Assembly (NCBI GenBank): GCA_016617855.1
Contig: JAECUM010016845.1
Location: 1 to 64,000, forward strand
Direction of reading: 5' to 3'
From: Megalonaias nervosa
Lineage: Eukaryota; Mollusca; Bivalvia; Unionida; Unionidae
Length of the DNA stretch: 64,000 nucleotides
Each line of letters opens with the position of its first letter. Position 1 is the stretch's first letter. Made by a program: the position numbers and the translations under genes. This document shows positions 11,101-26,300 of this stretch, in pieces. A model generated the notes under the pieces. The model had not been told where the DNA came from. It was given only the letters and a program-made list of their open reading frames with translations, and ran no database searches.

Positions 11101-14100
11101 AAAATCATACTTGTTTAACTTTTTCAAAATCTCCAGATTTTTTTCAGACAATTGGCATTTTACTGTAATGGATTGCTAGGTTTAAAATTGCATGCAGCAA
11201 TAAATAATGATGTGCATATTGCTATAAGTCTACATTGAAGCTGAGGCATGGAGATAATGTAACTTAAGCACTGTTCCCAAAATGGCTACTGAGAAAAGAC
11301 ATTATAGAGGTCAAGTTAATTTAATAGTTCCATAATGTTGAGAACAAAAACTGGAAGTACTAAAAACATTTTCCAAATCACATTCTGTATATTGCAGTCT
11401 TTTAAATGGCACTGCTGTTCAGACAGTGCCCTATTTTTGGACATTTTGGGACACTCTTTCACTGAAGAGCTTGAGCACATCCTCAAAACCTTGTTTATTC
11501 ATTATGATTTGTTCAGTTTTAACTCGTCGTTTATGAAAGACTTGGGTCTTTGCTAAATTGTCAGAACCATTGCATGAACTCACTTGTGATTCGCTGAATG
11601 AAATCAACAGCTAACCAGTCATAATGCATTTTACATGGCTCAGGAAATACTTTTCCATGCACATGTCCCAGGGATGAGTGAATTGGAATAGATACTTGTC
11701 CCAGTCATTACTTTGCTCATCACAGTGCAAATGCCAACAACACATCATGCTCATGTACGCCATCAAAACAGATCCACTGGTACCTGCATGCTTGATACTA
11801 CAGAGGGTACAAACCATGAAAATATTATGTTCGGAGTGAAGACAGTGAGCGTAAATCTCTTTTAATATGTATAGCTCCTCAGATAATCTGTATAAGGAGA
11901 CAAGGTTTGCAGTTCACACTTGGCCCTCAATTTCTTAAAGGCTTTTGCATTTTCAGTAATCTTGATGCTGTTTTAATGTGGATTATGTCACATCTTTATG
12001 ATTTAGATGTAGGAAGTTACCAGTCAGAAAATTTCCAAATTTTTTAATTTTTTCTGGTTGAACAGTCTAATACTTGCCCAGGTCATTGGCATTTTCAAAA
12101 TTGTTAAGCGTTATGGATACTTTGTCAAGCGAAGATAATATGTAATTACTTTTCAAAAGAAAATGTTGCTAATTTTGATTTCAAGTTTAATTTAAAAAAT
12201 CTCCTCAATGTAACCAATATTCATAAGTAAATTCATCCCTGACAGACATCCATTTTTACTCCACTGACTGCTCAAGGGCATCTGTGAAAGGGAAGATTGC
12301 TGATTTACAGAAAGAGTTGAAAGATCATTATGTGATGAACCCCATTAAATTACAACCAGTCATGTTTCTCAACATCATGTGCACCATGCATAGATTACAA
12401 TGGCATGCATTGAATGAAAGTTTGTGGGCATCGGCAACAACACTTTAAATGCTTCTTCTGATTGTAAAAGTCTGACCGAAAAAATTGTGCAGAATAATTA
12501 CCTGTCATACTTATAGAAATATCTGCTGGTGACTTCAATTAGGCATGACAAAAGTGTCAGTAAAGCTAAACAGTTTGAAAATAACAAGTAACCTGGTATG
12601 AGCATAACAATGTCTGACTGGATGAAAAACCACAAGATTTTGACATTCTTTGACTTGCAGCCTATCACAACTTGTCACAGACTAATGCATATCCTTGAAT
12701 GGTTTTAAACCATTATCTTAATGCCTGACATAATCGTTTTAAACCATTATCTTAATGCCTGACATAATCGTTTTAAACCATTATCTTAATGCCTGACATA
12801 ATCGTTTTAAACCATTATCTTAATGCCTGACATAATCGTTTTAAACCATTATCTTAATGCCTGACATAATCATTTTAAACCATTATCTTAATGCCTGACA
12901 TAATTGTTTTAGATTATGGATCCATTTTAGTATCAATGTTGCATCAGGTATCAGTGTACAAATTAAAGTCTTCTTCCTTTGAGATATGTTCTGGACTGAA
13001 AAGAACTAGGCAATATATGCAGAAATAATTGTTAATTGACACACACTAGATGTAAAGGAATGTTGAACTTGATAAAGGTAGTATCACCATACAGGTTTAT
13101 CCTCAAGATCTACATCTACTATGCCCAAGGATCAGTAAGTACCAAAGTTTTCCTCTTTACAGCCATTTTTCACTTGGTCAGGATGGAAGGATGAGTGGTT
13201 TTCCTGAGCCCTGATGTTACAATCAGTGCCTAGTGTGTACTGCAAAATGATGTCACCCTCAGACGTGTGTAAATTACCAAATTAAAGGAAAGTAAATACA
13301 GTTTGAAACAGTTTAAGTTATAAGGAAGCCAAGTAACTCTGCATCTGAAACTAAATATGTGACTCTTATTTGAGTGTTGCTCCAGTTATAAATTATTGCT
13401 TAAGCTAGTTGCAAATTTGTCTGAAGGTCAGAGACGCATGATAACTGGGCAAATGGAATATTTTAAACTTTGAGCAGCAAATTGCTTTTAGAAATTCCCA
13501 TATATAGATCATCAAGGACACTTGAAAGTAAATCACATAACAAAGTATTAATTTTGAGGGCCTTTCAAACAGGTGAAACCAAGTGATAAAAATGTACACT
13601 GCTTTAAAGTCCATGATAACAAAGTTGCCCTTGATATTTGTTGCTGAATAAAGAATGTGAACACTAAAGAAAGATGCAAAGTATGTGTGCCTTCATTAAT
13701 TTGTGAAATACAAGTTGGTCTTTAACAGAATCTCTAGAGTTACATATTTTTGAGAAAATGCCAACACATTTGATTCTCAAGGACCATTTAAATTTTCACC
13801 ACAGGCATAAAAGAACTCTGGATGCAGCTCAGTTGAGACTAAATGTTTGAATGATTGAATTTTGACTTTGTCTTGAAAGAGTATGATGTGCTTCAGTCTG
13901 AATTGGGTCACTGTGATTTGCATTTTATGTTCAAGTGAGCTCCATTAAAATGTGATTTTAGCCCATTTCATTTTTTGTCATGGTCTGTACATGTATAATT
14001 AGAAATACTACACCCATCAGTCAAAATTTGGTATGTACATGCATAATTACAAATACTACATCCATCAGTCAAAAATTGGTATGTACATGCATAATTACAA

Positions 14101-17100
14101 ATACTGCACATGCATAATTACAAATACTACACCCATCAGTCAAAACTTGGTATGTACATGCATCGTTAGAAATACTACACCCATCAGTCAAAAGTTGGTA
14201 ACTCGGACATGTAATTCATCTTTAATGATTTGCTCTAATTGTTTTGCTTTTCAACTGTTGCTTGCAGTCATGTTACTTGTTATGTAGATGAATTATAAGC
14301 AATACTGCACCACCTTTCAGTCAGTACTAAGTCACTCTGACTTATAATTTATGCTCGTGTGATTTGCATTAGCCTTGAGTTAAGTGCAGTTTTTAGATCA
14401 TTATTATTTCCAGAGATTTGTAACTGATGTATAGGTGCATCTTGAGAAATATCATGATATTAATTTTTGTGACAAGACAAGGCTGTGCAATTTGGCCTAC
14501 TGCCATTTTAACAAGACAAAGCTGTGCAATCTAGCTTACAGCCATTGTAACAAGACCAAGCTGTGCAATCTGTAATACTGCCATTGTAACAAGACAACTG
14601 TGCAGTCTGGCCTACTGTAATTGTAAGTTTTCATATTCCCTTAAAGTTTCATGATTATACATTTATTTGTCAGAATGGGATTTATACAGTGTTTGGCCAT
14701 TGTGATTATTCCAGGAGATGAGCTTCAGAAATTAAAGGAAGAATTTCATCACCAGCAGTTGAAGCTAGATGAGTATAATGCAGTCAAGGAAGAGTTTGAC
14801 ACCCTTCAAGGTACATAGTTAAAATTGAGCACAGGAAACTTTACCAGGTTCCATATTAGGGCCCAGCTTTGTGATGAAGGAGCCATATAGTAGTCACTTT
14901 TTCTGTCCATCCATTCACACTTTGGTCAACCACCACATAACTGCAACCCATACACCATCTTAGCTAGCCAAAGGTCTTTGATCCAGTTGTTCCACATTGG
15001 TACTTAGCATATGTGGCAAGAAGAAACAGTATATGTTGATTGGATATAACCTGAAAAAACTAATCCAGTCAGATTGCTTGTTCTGATTACAAGAAAGACA
15101 GTTGGAAATAATCATCGCATCTCATTTGACAATTTCTTGCCCAGTAGAGCATCAATCCCTTTGAGGGACTGTTGTTTTGTCTATTGTCTAGTAAACTTAG
15201 ATCTGCCATTTATGGGTTTTGACTTTACAACTCTAATTTGGATATGACTGTTGAAAGCTAACTTCAGATCTTCACATGGGTTGTTCTTTGTAACTGACAT
15301 AGCTCAAGAAACCATTGATCATACTCTGATGCAATCTGCAATATAATAATCCCCAAAACATGAATGAAAGTGCCTGTTTTTATTGATTGTGTCTTTGAAA
15401 GAGAAACTTGATTGGTCAATTCAGACAGCATGAAAGGTCATGATGAAACATGATGGTGAGAAGATTTGAATCCTGCGAACAGAGACAGGTCAAACAGGTT
15501 TATGCATATTTATGTGAAATGAGGGAGCCACATGTGATACAGAGCATAATGGATTGTCTCCCATCCCATGACTTGCAGTGTTGGAGTTACTTGAGCATTT
15601 GATAAAATATTTATTTCAATAATGTAAGTGTCTAGCGAAAAGATAATAGTACTGTGCTGACAACAAAACAGAGGTGGCAAAACCATTAATGCAAATAAGA
15701 TTATCTAATTGCTTTTAGCAATAGTAGTTTACTAAGTAATATCTACTATTTTATTTTTGTCCTTTTAAAATGTTATGCCCCTAGATTTGGAGAATTGTGG
15801 AGAGTGTCCTATGCCATTGGGATCCTGGATGTAACACTGCATCAGTCTGTCCATCTGTCCTACAGATTTCTTATATTGTTGGTGGAAACTGTACTTATGT
15901 TGCCCTCAGCATAAGGAGTAGAATTCTTGGTTCCCTGAGACTCTGTCAGAGATCATATTTGGTTCACACCCATTGGATCCCTTTGAGTCTGTCAAAGGTT
16001 ACATTTGGTTACCATCCATGGGATCCTTGGGACTGTGCCAGAAGTCATAGTTGGTTCCCATTCATGTGACCCCTATGACTGTCAGAGGTTATATTTGTTC
16101 CACCTATGGGAACCATGGGACTGTGACAACGGTCATATAAACAGATTTCAATCACTGACATTTTCAAATATTTTCTTACCGGACTTTATATATGCAGTCA
16201 AAGCAGGGACATGCCTAATATATGTTAATAGATTTCGCATATAACCCCTGGGTCACTGTGAAGGGTTGGGGGTGAGTATCAGAAATGGGGAGTATGTAAT
16301 ATGCAGTAAAAAAACTGAGAGGATTTGCAATGACAATTGCATTTACTTCTGCTTGTGATTAAAGCTAAAACAATTCAAAATGCACACACTTGGAGCTTGA
16401 GCATGCACGTTGTTTGGAGAAAATAGGGTATGGTGTATTTTGAATCATGTTAATTTTAGCTCACTGTGGCTAAGAACAATTAACCACATGCCATAAGATC
16501 TAATCCTTTTGATACATTTCACAATCTGCATACATAGATACAAAAACTTTATATTCAGTAGATGTTAAATATATCTAATAGTGAGCAGGTGAAATATTCT
16601 TTAGTTATTTGCAACATGTAATGCTTCAATTGATTTATTTTGTTTGCATTAATTTATGTGGTTTGGTGAAAATTACATAGTCTTTAATAGTTAAATTTGT
16701 ATCTTGGGGCAAAAGAGCTACTGTTTTTGTAAAACAGTGGGACCATTGTATCTTGGGGAAAGGAGTCCTGTTTTTGTATCATAACTATTTCGACAAGGAA
16801 ATTGTCATGTGCCCCCTACGGTATTATTACTAACAACAAGGACAGACAATCACAAAATTAAATAGCTCCGAGCCCTTAGTCAGCAAGGCCAGTGGCCTAG
16901 GTGTATAAATGTATAAAATAATAAGGTGAAAGATATAACAATTTTAATAAACTATATCATGGTATTCAACAATTACAGGACAATTTTTCAGTGCAGTTTC
17001 TTTCAATCAGTACAAAGACTTATTCAAATTGCCAATTACTTCATCATCACAAAACTAAAGGTGAGAATGTTTCCTTTCTGTGTCCCTTCTATGTTATTTA

Positions 17101-20100
17101 TCTGCAACTTCCACCTTGTTTTCCAATTTGATACTTCCGGTACCCTTGTTTCCATTCTCTTGGCCCTGCACCTTCACACAACTGCCTATACTCCCAGCCC
17201 TGTGCCTTCACACAACTGCAGATTTCCACATGCGTTCCACATCTTCTCTCTCTAATCTTCAGGTGGCGCCCTATCTAACCTGTAAAGCTTCCTGTGGATT
17301 AGAAAGCAACATACAGTTTTGTCTCCTTGCTCAATCACATGAGAATTAACACACTCTCACAGACCTTTTATCAGCATAATGGCAATAAAATCATTAGGTC
17401 AACTCATACACTCACATCTAAATATTCCATACTTGCTTGTTCTATAATAAAGGCTATAACAACAACAATATCACGACTTCTGATACATACACACATATCC
17501 CTAATTCTCAATGTAGTAAACTATCAACATCAACAATATTCCTATGCATTTCCCACCTTACTGATTATAAAGACACATACAAATATAAAATGCCTAATTA
17601 TTTGTGCGCAGGCCAACAATGCCTAACTCTGCATAATCCACAACTATATATTGAAATACAAACAAGTACAAGTTCTGACACAACTCACTATTAAGTTCAG
17701 TTATGCACCATGATGCAACATTGTAGCAGATTACACCATCCACTTTGATTCTCTCCTAGCAACTACATATATATTATTAATCTTGAATCTTAATAATTCA
17801 CTATATGTGACATTATGACATGTTGATAATTCAGCTATACATAGAAGATTAAATTTCTACTAAATTAAATGCACATAGTAACGTATAAACCTTAGAGTAC
17901 CTAGTTAGATAAGTGAGACAAATTCAGGCGAAGATATTTTACCTCAGAAGCGTTTGTTTCAAATCTCATCCGAATTTCCTAGAACTCCTTTTTCCCACTC
18001 TTTTTTATGAGTGCACAATTAGCTCTCGGAGTACATGATGTTTCTTTAATCACATCAAAACCTGCACTGATTCTTCCAAAATGAATGAAATAGGATGATG
18101 TCTGGCTGTGTAAAAAACCCACCCAAAAGTTGACTATTTCTTAGTTCTGATTTGATACTGGTTCTTTCTTTGAAAACTGTCGGGGGTAGTAGCACTGACA
18201 TGTTATAATGTCGGGTTTTCTGGTCTCTAAGCCTAAGCTTACTGGTGACATCACTGGCTGATTGCAAAACAAACAGAGTTTCTCACCACCGTGGCAAGGT
18301 TCTCTTTGAATTAACTGCGAACTTGACTGTGATGCAATGGCTAAGTTACGGACATGTAGTTTATTTATTTTAGAATCAGGCTAAAGTCATAATATTATAT
18401 AACACAGATTAACATTACTCAAGTACTTTGAATTATGAATCCAATCAGAAGACATATATAAACATGAGGCAGGAATTATTAGCAAATTTTCTCACACAAT
18501 GTGAAAGAAATCATCAGGTCTAGATGATATTGGAGGGCTACTACAGATATAATATCTACTAGCATAGCTTACATATGTAATCTAAGCATATCAACCTCAG
18601 TGTTTCCCAAGAGATAGAAATTGGCCAAAGCTACCCCCATTCACAAGCCTGGCAGCAAAGATGATGTTAGTAACTACAGACCCATATCTATCTTACCAAT
18701 TCTGTCCAAACTACTTGAAAAACATGTTCACGACAATCTTTTGATATACCTAGCAAACTATAACTTTATTCATAAAAACCAGACAGGGTTCAGAGAGAAC
18801 CACTCCTGTGAGACAGCCTTGGTCTTCATGATAGATAGATGGATTATTGCCTTAGATAAAGGAAAATCAGTTGGATCCTTTCAAGTTGAATTTAGAAAAG
18901 CTGTTGACCTTGTTGATGATTTTCTTGTGAACAAATTGAGCATTTATCCATGTGACAATTCAACAGTTGATTGGTTTACATCGTATCTAGCGTTGAGAAA
19001 ACATTGTATCAAAATAAATGGCATTTTTTCTAAATAAAAGAACAAGTTACATGTAGAGTACCACAGGAATGAAACCTTGGCCCACTCCTTTTTCTAATTT
19101 TCATAAATGATCAGCCACTGAAAATGAGCAACTTTTGCATCAACTGACTTGTATGCAGATGATACCACATTATCAAATTTCAGACAGGTAAAAGCAGACT
19201 TAAAGGTCTTCCTTCATATAGCCTTACTTAGAATAGATTCATGGCATCTGAAAAACGGCATGCAAGTAAATGCAGGCAAAACTGAAGTATTAGTGATTAC
19301 TACAAAAGAGAGAAAATCTGGAAAATAATAATTAGAATCTTAAAGTTGAATGATATTTGCCTACAAATGGTTACCCAAGACATAATCCTTGGAATGATAG
19401 ATGACAGCAATTTGCAGTGGAAGGAATATATTAAAAGTCATATGTCATAAAATCAGTTCATGTCTGTGGCAATTTAGCAAGATAAGACCATATCTATAAA
19501 CTAAACATAGGTTAATATATTACAGATGTTGTATACAATCATACCTAGACTACTGTAATGTTATTTGGGGAAACACTTCAGACAATAGTTACAAATTATT
19601 CTGCTTGCAAAAAAGAGCTTGCAGACTCATCTTAGATAATGCTGAAAACATGCCAAGTGCAATGAATGATATTAAAATGTTAACAGTAAGTGAACAAATA
19701 CGGTTTAGAAAGGCTAGACTTGTGTTTCAAACAGTATGGTCCTATAAAATCTCAATGAACTATTTCTTGTTACTAAACAAGGCAACACTGAAGATCTATT
19801 TCAGCTAACCACCGTTCCATCCCAAAACAAAATAAAGAACTCTTTAAGAAGAGTTTCCAGTATTCAGGATCACTCCTTTTGAATGGAGAAAGTTCAAATA
19901 TAAATGCATTTAATTAATATCTAATTCAGTGGATGAAAAGTGGAACCTGTTAAATTTGATAAATACATTACAACTTAAAGTATAAGATCGCAAATTGTCC
20001 ACTTTGTTGTCTCACTACTTTTGTACCGTATATACACAATGTACCTAGTTGGCATGCTCATTTAAATGTTCTGTTTATTATGTCCATATATAAATCTAGC

Positions 20101-20298
20101 CTATTATCCCTGCTTTTTTTATGTGTGTTTGTGTGCATGTGTATGTGTGTGTAAATATTTACATATACTTTGAATATAAATATGCATATAATAGAGGGCC
20201 ACAAGGAGAATTAGTTCCATTCAACTAATTGTATCACCTGCTTGAAATAAAGTCGTTAATATTATTATTATTGTTGTTAATATTATTATTATCATCAT

Positions 20299-20330
<32 letters not shown>

Positions 20331-23300
20331 TTTAGTCTTTAAATTCGTGGTTTGTAATAACCATGAAATTGAAGAAAATTGTACAGCAGGAAAAAAAAGT
20401 GAATTGACAATATTAATATTCCTTTATTGCAAGGTACTTTCTGTTCTGAAGATGCAACATCACACAGATCACGGTCAACACTGATTGTTCTGCTTATGAT
20501 TTCATTCAGACAGTAGAATATATATTTGACATGACTATTATGTTATGTATGTTAATATAACCATTTCATAATTTTTATATATGTAACACAAATGATGTCA
20601 TAATATCATGCTAATGAAAGGCAGAGCAACTGAAGCAGCTGAATGTATTTCAGAATAATTTCACTACACTATTATGTGATTTGGTAAAGTAAAATCAGTA
20701 TTATTCATCGTGCAATAAATAGAATATTATGTTTGTGCTAAATTCAAATGAAATTTTTGAAAGTGTTAAAATAATTTATTTATTTTTCCTCAGCAAGGCT
20801 GTCAAAAGATAGAAATTATTTAGTCGTTTCATAAATTTAATTTGAAATGAACACATTATGTGATGATATCAGCCAGTGCTGTTTACAGTCAAGTGTACAT
20901 ACTCTCATAAATAAATATGGTAAAAAGTAGTGAATTACAGCAACATGACCATGTATGAATATGTCATTTCCTTTTTAACAATGAAATAGAAAGTAGAGCA
21001 TGGGCCCCAAGTGGCCAAGTGGTCTAAAGCACTCACCGTTATCGATCACTGCTGTCTCACCTCTGTCTGCATGGGTTTGAGTCTTGGGCTCGGCCAATGT
21101 GGGTACGTGAGAAAGCTCCCCAGTAGCTTTTCATGAGTTAGTGGTTCTTTCCTGGGTTTCCTGGGTTCTTCCTCCACCATTTATACTGGCCACTGTTATG
21201 TGTAGACTCATACAATAATAACAAGAGAAAAGAGTGAAGTCAACAAGCTTTGTATATTTTAGCAAAATAATTTATTTCCCTAGAAAACAATGTAAAAATT
21301 GGAAAATAGGACTTACGGTTTGTGAATATAATCCAAAATTTAATCCGAAGACTGAAAAATACAAGTCCTATGACTAAATAGTTCTATTAGAATCCAGGTT
21401 CAAATCTTGACGTTCCAATATGGACGGCGATGACGTCAGATGTGGTCCTTGTACAAATAGCAACAATTCCTCAATTGAATTACAGTTTATGTTTCTGAAT
21501 AATTCCAGAATAAATTTCCACTGAATTTCTTTCTCCCAGAATTTATAAAACAGTACACTCGTTTAGTTTTCTAGAGAATAAATTATTAAATTCCAAAAAC
21601 AAATGAACTTCAAAAACAATCTGATTTCAACAATAAAATACCTATCCGGCCTTCAAGGTTTCCGAAATATAACTCACTGACGAGCGCTCAGGAAGAGTAT
21701 TATATCTACCTGAATTATCATCCCGTTCTCGCGAGACAGACTACGTGGTCTCCTAACACTTGAAACAACGCAATAGGAAAAATGCAATTCGTCACGTAGC
21801 AAGAACTCGTATCTACTATCACTCTGAAATAAGTTTAAAAATAAAATATTGTTTATTCAGACTAAACGAAATGACCTTGGCAATAGCCAGTCGTTTCCAC
21901 GTAGTGCTTACACTACCGCGGACCAAGGTAAACTAAAAATATTACTAATGTAACACGTTTTATGTCTTAGATAAACAGAATTACTGAAAAAGAATTTCAA
22001 ATCCCGTGAAAATAATCATTACAATAAAATGTAATGAAACAAAAATAAAATAAAAAAGAATTTTAAAACTAACACACAAGCAATTTAATTACATATACAG
22101 TGGGACCCCGCTATAACACAGTAGTTGGGAGCCATAGAACCCGACCGTGTTATGAACCGAACCGTGTTATAAGCAACCATGTACAGTACCAACAAATTTG
22201 CAGGGTTAGCGGGGTGGTGGGGGTGGTAATGAAAACGGGTGCAGAAATGTGTGCTTCATTGGCATAATTACCATTTTAAATCAATGTATATTAAATGATA
22301 AAACACCTGCAGTGATAACAGAGATTGCATATATAATATATTTCTTTATTCAGAGAACCACGCATTGGTACATACACGTGTATAGTTTATATATACATAT
22401 CTAATCTATAGCATGAATAGAGTATCAACACCGTGTACTCACCCGTGAATTGAATCACATACATTTAATCCACAATACAAGTATTTCCATCGAAGATATC
22501 CACACACAGATTTAAAATATTCAATAATTTTGTAACAGATCATTATGTGACTGAATTCAATGGAAAAATAAATAGGAAATATTACTTACCGAATGATGGA
22601 ACAGTACGTCCGAAGGTTAAAAAACGGTATCTGTATAAATTTCTTACTGTTAAATTTTCTCATCTGTGAATTGTAATACTTTATTATTGTTTGAAAAACT
22701 CAGTGATTTTCAGCTGCTTTCTGCTACTGTCACGTTTGCTCTTCGCAAAGTCAATCACATTTCTTAACTGAAGAATTCGAACATAGTCAATATCTTGCGT
22801 CTCCATTCATTAACACAGTCGCGTGACTGCATCAGCTTCCCAAATGCCCTCTCAGTCTCGAACACATCATTCTCAGAAAATCCATCAAATAAACTATCAT
22901 CATCATCACCGCTGTTATCCTGAGTAATAGTAAATGCTGCCCCAAGTCCTTTTTCCCAGCATTTCTCAATGCATCTGGGCATAATGGCATCCCAAGATTT
23001 GCTGCCGAGGTACATTACTTCTTTCAGATTTAAACTTTGTAGTGTCACCTGGACGGAGGTTTCATCGCAAACAATCTTTTTCACAAGTTCTCTTCTATAA
23101 TTCACTTTAAAAACTGATATTAGGAAGTGGACAACATTATTCATTGGTCAACTGATTGCATAAAACAACACCGCCAAGCCACGTGCACATGTTGGCGGCT
23201 TTCGTTTCTTTGATGTTTTATAAATCGTTGCCCCATAATTTGAACAAGTTTAGCTCAGTAATTGACTTTGATGATGAGCAATGTACTTAAATTAATTGAT

Positions 23301-26300
23301 CTATAAATTCAGGTGAGAATCTTTTATCAACCGCCGCATGGGGCCCCGAGTGGCCGAGTGGTCTAAAGCGCTGACCGTTACGGATCACTGCCATCTCACC
23401 TCTGTCTGCGTGAGTTCGAGTTCAGGCTCGGCTAACGTGGGTACGTGAGAAAGCCTGCCAGTAGCTTCTCGTGGGTCGGTGGTTCTTCCCGGGATTTTCC
23501 AGGGTTCTTCCTCCACCATTAATACTGGCCGCCATGTATAGCCTATCTTGTGCTGAAAAATGGCGTTAAACCCTATAACAACAACAACAACATCAACCGC
23601 CGCATTGTTTGTTGCTTAGTTGTGTAGTCAGTTTAGAGAACATATGTCAGATATTGTTTGAGCAACGACTTTTATACGGAATGCATTGAAGACAAACACA
23701 AAGTAGACTTGATAGCTTCATTGCTTATGGATCAGTAATAATAAGATTAACACTTATGAGCTGTCATTTTTCAACAATAAACAAAGATCAAAGTTCTCAA
23801 AAGGCCCAGCCATTGGTTCAGAAACTCGTATTTCCGATGTTTATTTTGGCACAAAACTGTAAGAAATTGGTTAAATTAAAAAATTTTAGGAGCCACGCCA
23901 TGATTGTTTTATATTTGAATCCATACATGATTACCTCCCCAAAGAAGAAATGTTTTCCGTGTACGAGAATAATACATGTATGTGATATTTCAGGAACCAC
24001 GCTACAATCGTCTTATATTCGAATTTATATGCAATCTCTTCTCCAAAGTGATAATAAAACTTTTTACATATTTTATTTTTCGTACTTATAAGAATTTTTT
24101 TTTTACAAGGTAATAAGGGAAATGAAATTTTGGGAGCCATTCCACGACCGTGTTATATCCGAATTCGTGTTATAACAGAGCGTGCTATAGCGGGGTCCCA
24201 CTGTACGTAACACCACCATGTATAGCCTATCTTGTGCTGAAAAATGGCATTAAACCCTATAACAGTAACAACAACAGAAAGTAGAACCCAATAAAACATT
24301 GATAATTATATCCGTGTATATAGTGAATCATACTGATTTTGAGTATATTGTTTTAAAAATTGATATTTGGAAAACATTTAGGTTGGTGTTAATGTGAGTT
24401 TCTTCTATTAGTGATGATTTCTATTTTTATTTTCCTCTCATTACATAAAGACTTTCATTTTTATGTTATTTGATGCCAATATATTATTTTTGTTAACAAA
24501 ACATGGTTCCTTTATACAGTGCATGTTGTTATTATAGGCATTTTCAACCTCTTGAATCACACAATACTTCCGTTGTAGCAGTTGGACAGTTTTTAGTCCA
24601 TGCAAAGAATCAGTTGTCAGTTTTTTTATTTCATTACAATAATTAGATGCTGTGGCAGATCTGCAGACTTACCAACTCACAGAATAAATTACACATCTTA
24701 CATAACCTTTGAAATGTGACTTATGTTTTAGGTTTTTAGATCTGAATGCATAATTCTATAGACTTGTGCCGCTTAACAGTTCCATGCTTGGGTTTCATTG
24801 ATTCATAGAGAGATAAACAATGCCAATTAAAAGACTTGTGTTGCATTTCAGTCTGTTTTGGTGTCAGTCTCTAGGTTATATATTGAAGTTATTACCTTTC
24901 TAATGCATGCAATCCTCCCAGTGACCTACATAAATCATAAACACTAAACTAAGTAGTTATGACAGAAGACAGCTTTTCATTTGGATTTAGAGTGCATATG
25001 CAATCTATCCTGTCAGTAGTGGCCACTCGTGGGAAAAGGCAAAACTGGCCATTGCACTCAGATGACCACTATACACATATTTAGCTTTTAAAATTGTTTT
25101 TTGAACAAAATGCCATGTACCAATTACTGTTATTATTATTATTATTATTATTACGATGTTTTATTATTACGATGTTTTACATTACAACAAAATCATAATT
25201 ACGGGTATATGTTGTTCTGTTTCACACAAGATTATGTATCCTGCTCACCCAGTGACCATAGTCCATCCCATGACTGAATCATGACAACCTTAAAATACAC
25301 ACCAGTCTTAATTTGTTCTGGCTATAAATACAGTATCTGGCTTAGTCAGTTGCTCAACTTGCTGAGTTCAAAAGACAACACATTTGAGAAGCCTGTGATG
25401 AACAAAAAATTAAATGAAGCTGTATATTGCTATTTGTTGTGACTCATGAACCAAACTTCCTCTGCCTTTATATGCGTGTTTTTCAATATTGTATGACCCA
25501 TGATCCTAATGAAAAGAGTTGTAACTCATATCTGTTCTCAGACATGATCTTTTCTCTTAAGAGATTTATTTCACAGGCAAATAAATGACGATATTTAACT
25601 ATACCTGTCACACTGGAACAGAAGGTGATTTCCATTTCGGGTGCATTTGTCACCATCCAGGTACTGACTTGCTTCGACCCTCTACCCTAATAATCAAAGC
25701 TTCCTCGCTTTTGAATTTTAAATATTAACACATTTGAATTATGCTGTCAGCATGACTGGAGGTATGAGTAAAAGTGAAACAATAAATGTTTATCCATCAA
25801 TGCATATGTTGTTCTTTAATTTGAACATTACCTTCCTCATTAAGCAAACATTCACTTTGTATAGACTGAATGGTCAGTGTAGATATGCTGTAGTGATTGC
25901 TGAAGGCAGGATGAAACCATTGTTTGGTTAGTAAAAACCTGCCTTTGGCCAAAAAAAGGCAGGGGACCATTACATACAGGATATTTATTTACAGTAGGAA
26001 ATTTCAGGGTCAGCAGAATTAGAATGTCCATTATGAACAGGTGACAGCTGAGTAAAGGTGACAGGTAGGGTAGGTTTGACTGTACTCTAATTGAAACCAG
26101 TCAGGAATTCTTTACAAGAAGTAGGTGGTAAATATTTTTCTTCATTTATTATTAGCTTGTGTCTATGAAGTACAGGAGAGGTTATTGTCAGCAGTGTCTT
26201 TATCTGTATGAACATGGGGTTACAGGTGGCTGTGTTGTCTAAAGCGCTCACCTTTACTGTCACTGCCATCTCTGTCCATGTGGGTTTGAGAGTCAGGTTC

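Larger units (their letters stand above)
22098..24203 (-). mobile_element. pogo/Tigger-like DNA transposon, decayed
   Basis: Terminal inverted repeats CAGTGGGACCCCGCTATAACAC (left) and its complement GTGCTATAGCGGGGTCCCACTG (right) are flanked by TA dinucleotides (22096-22097, 24204-24205), as for pogo/Tc1-mariner insertions. Additional CCGTGTTATA sub-repeats lie inside both ends. A transposase remnant is on the minus strand. A SINE interrupts the 5' half of that strand. Confidence 0.9.
21195..24212 (+). mobile_element. Solo-LTR-like element interrupted by a pogo element
   Basis: It begins TGTTATG and ends CGTAACA, flanked by the 4-base duplication CCAC (21191-21194 and 24213-24216) inside a SINE. 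Removing the pogo element (22098-24203) leaves about 910 bases with TG..CA ends and no coding capacity. The element at 42067-42913 has the same layout. A solo LTR is the best reading; a small DNA transposon with short inverted ends is the alternative. Confidence 0.7.
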
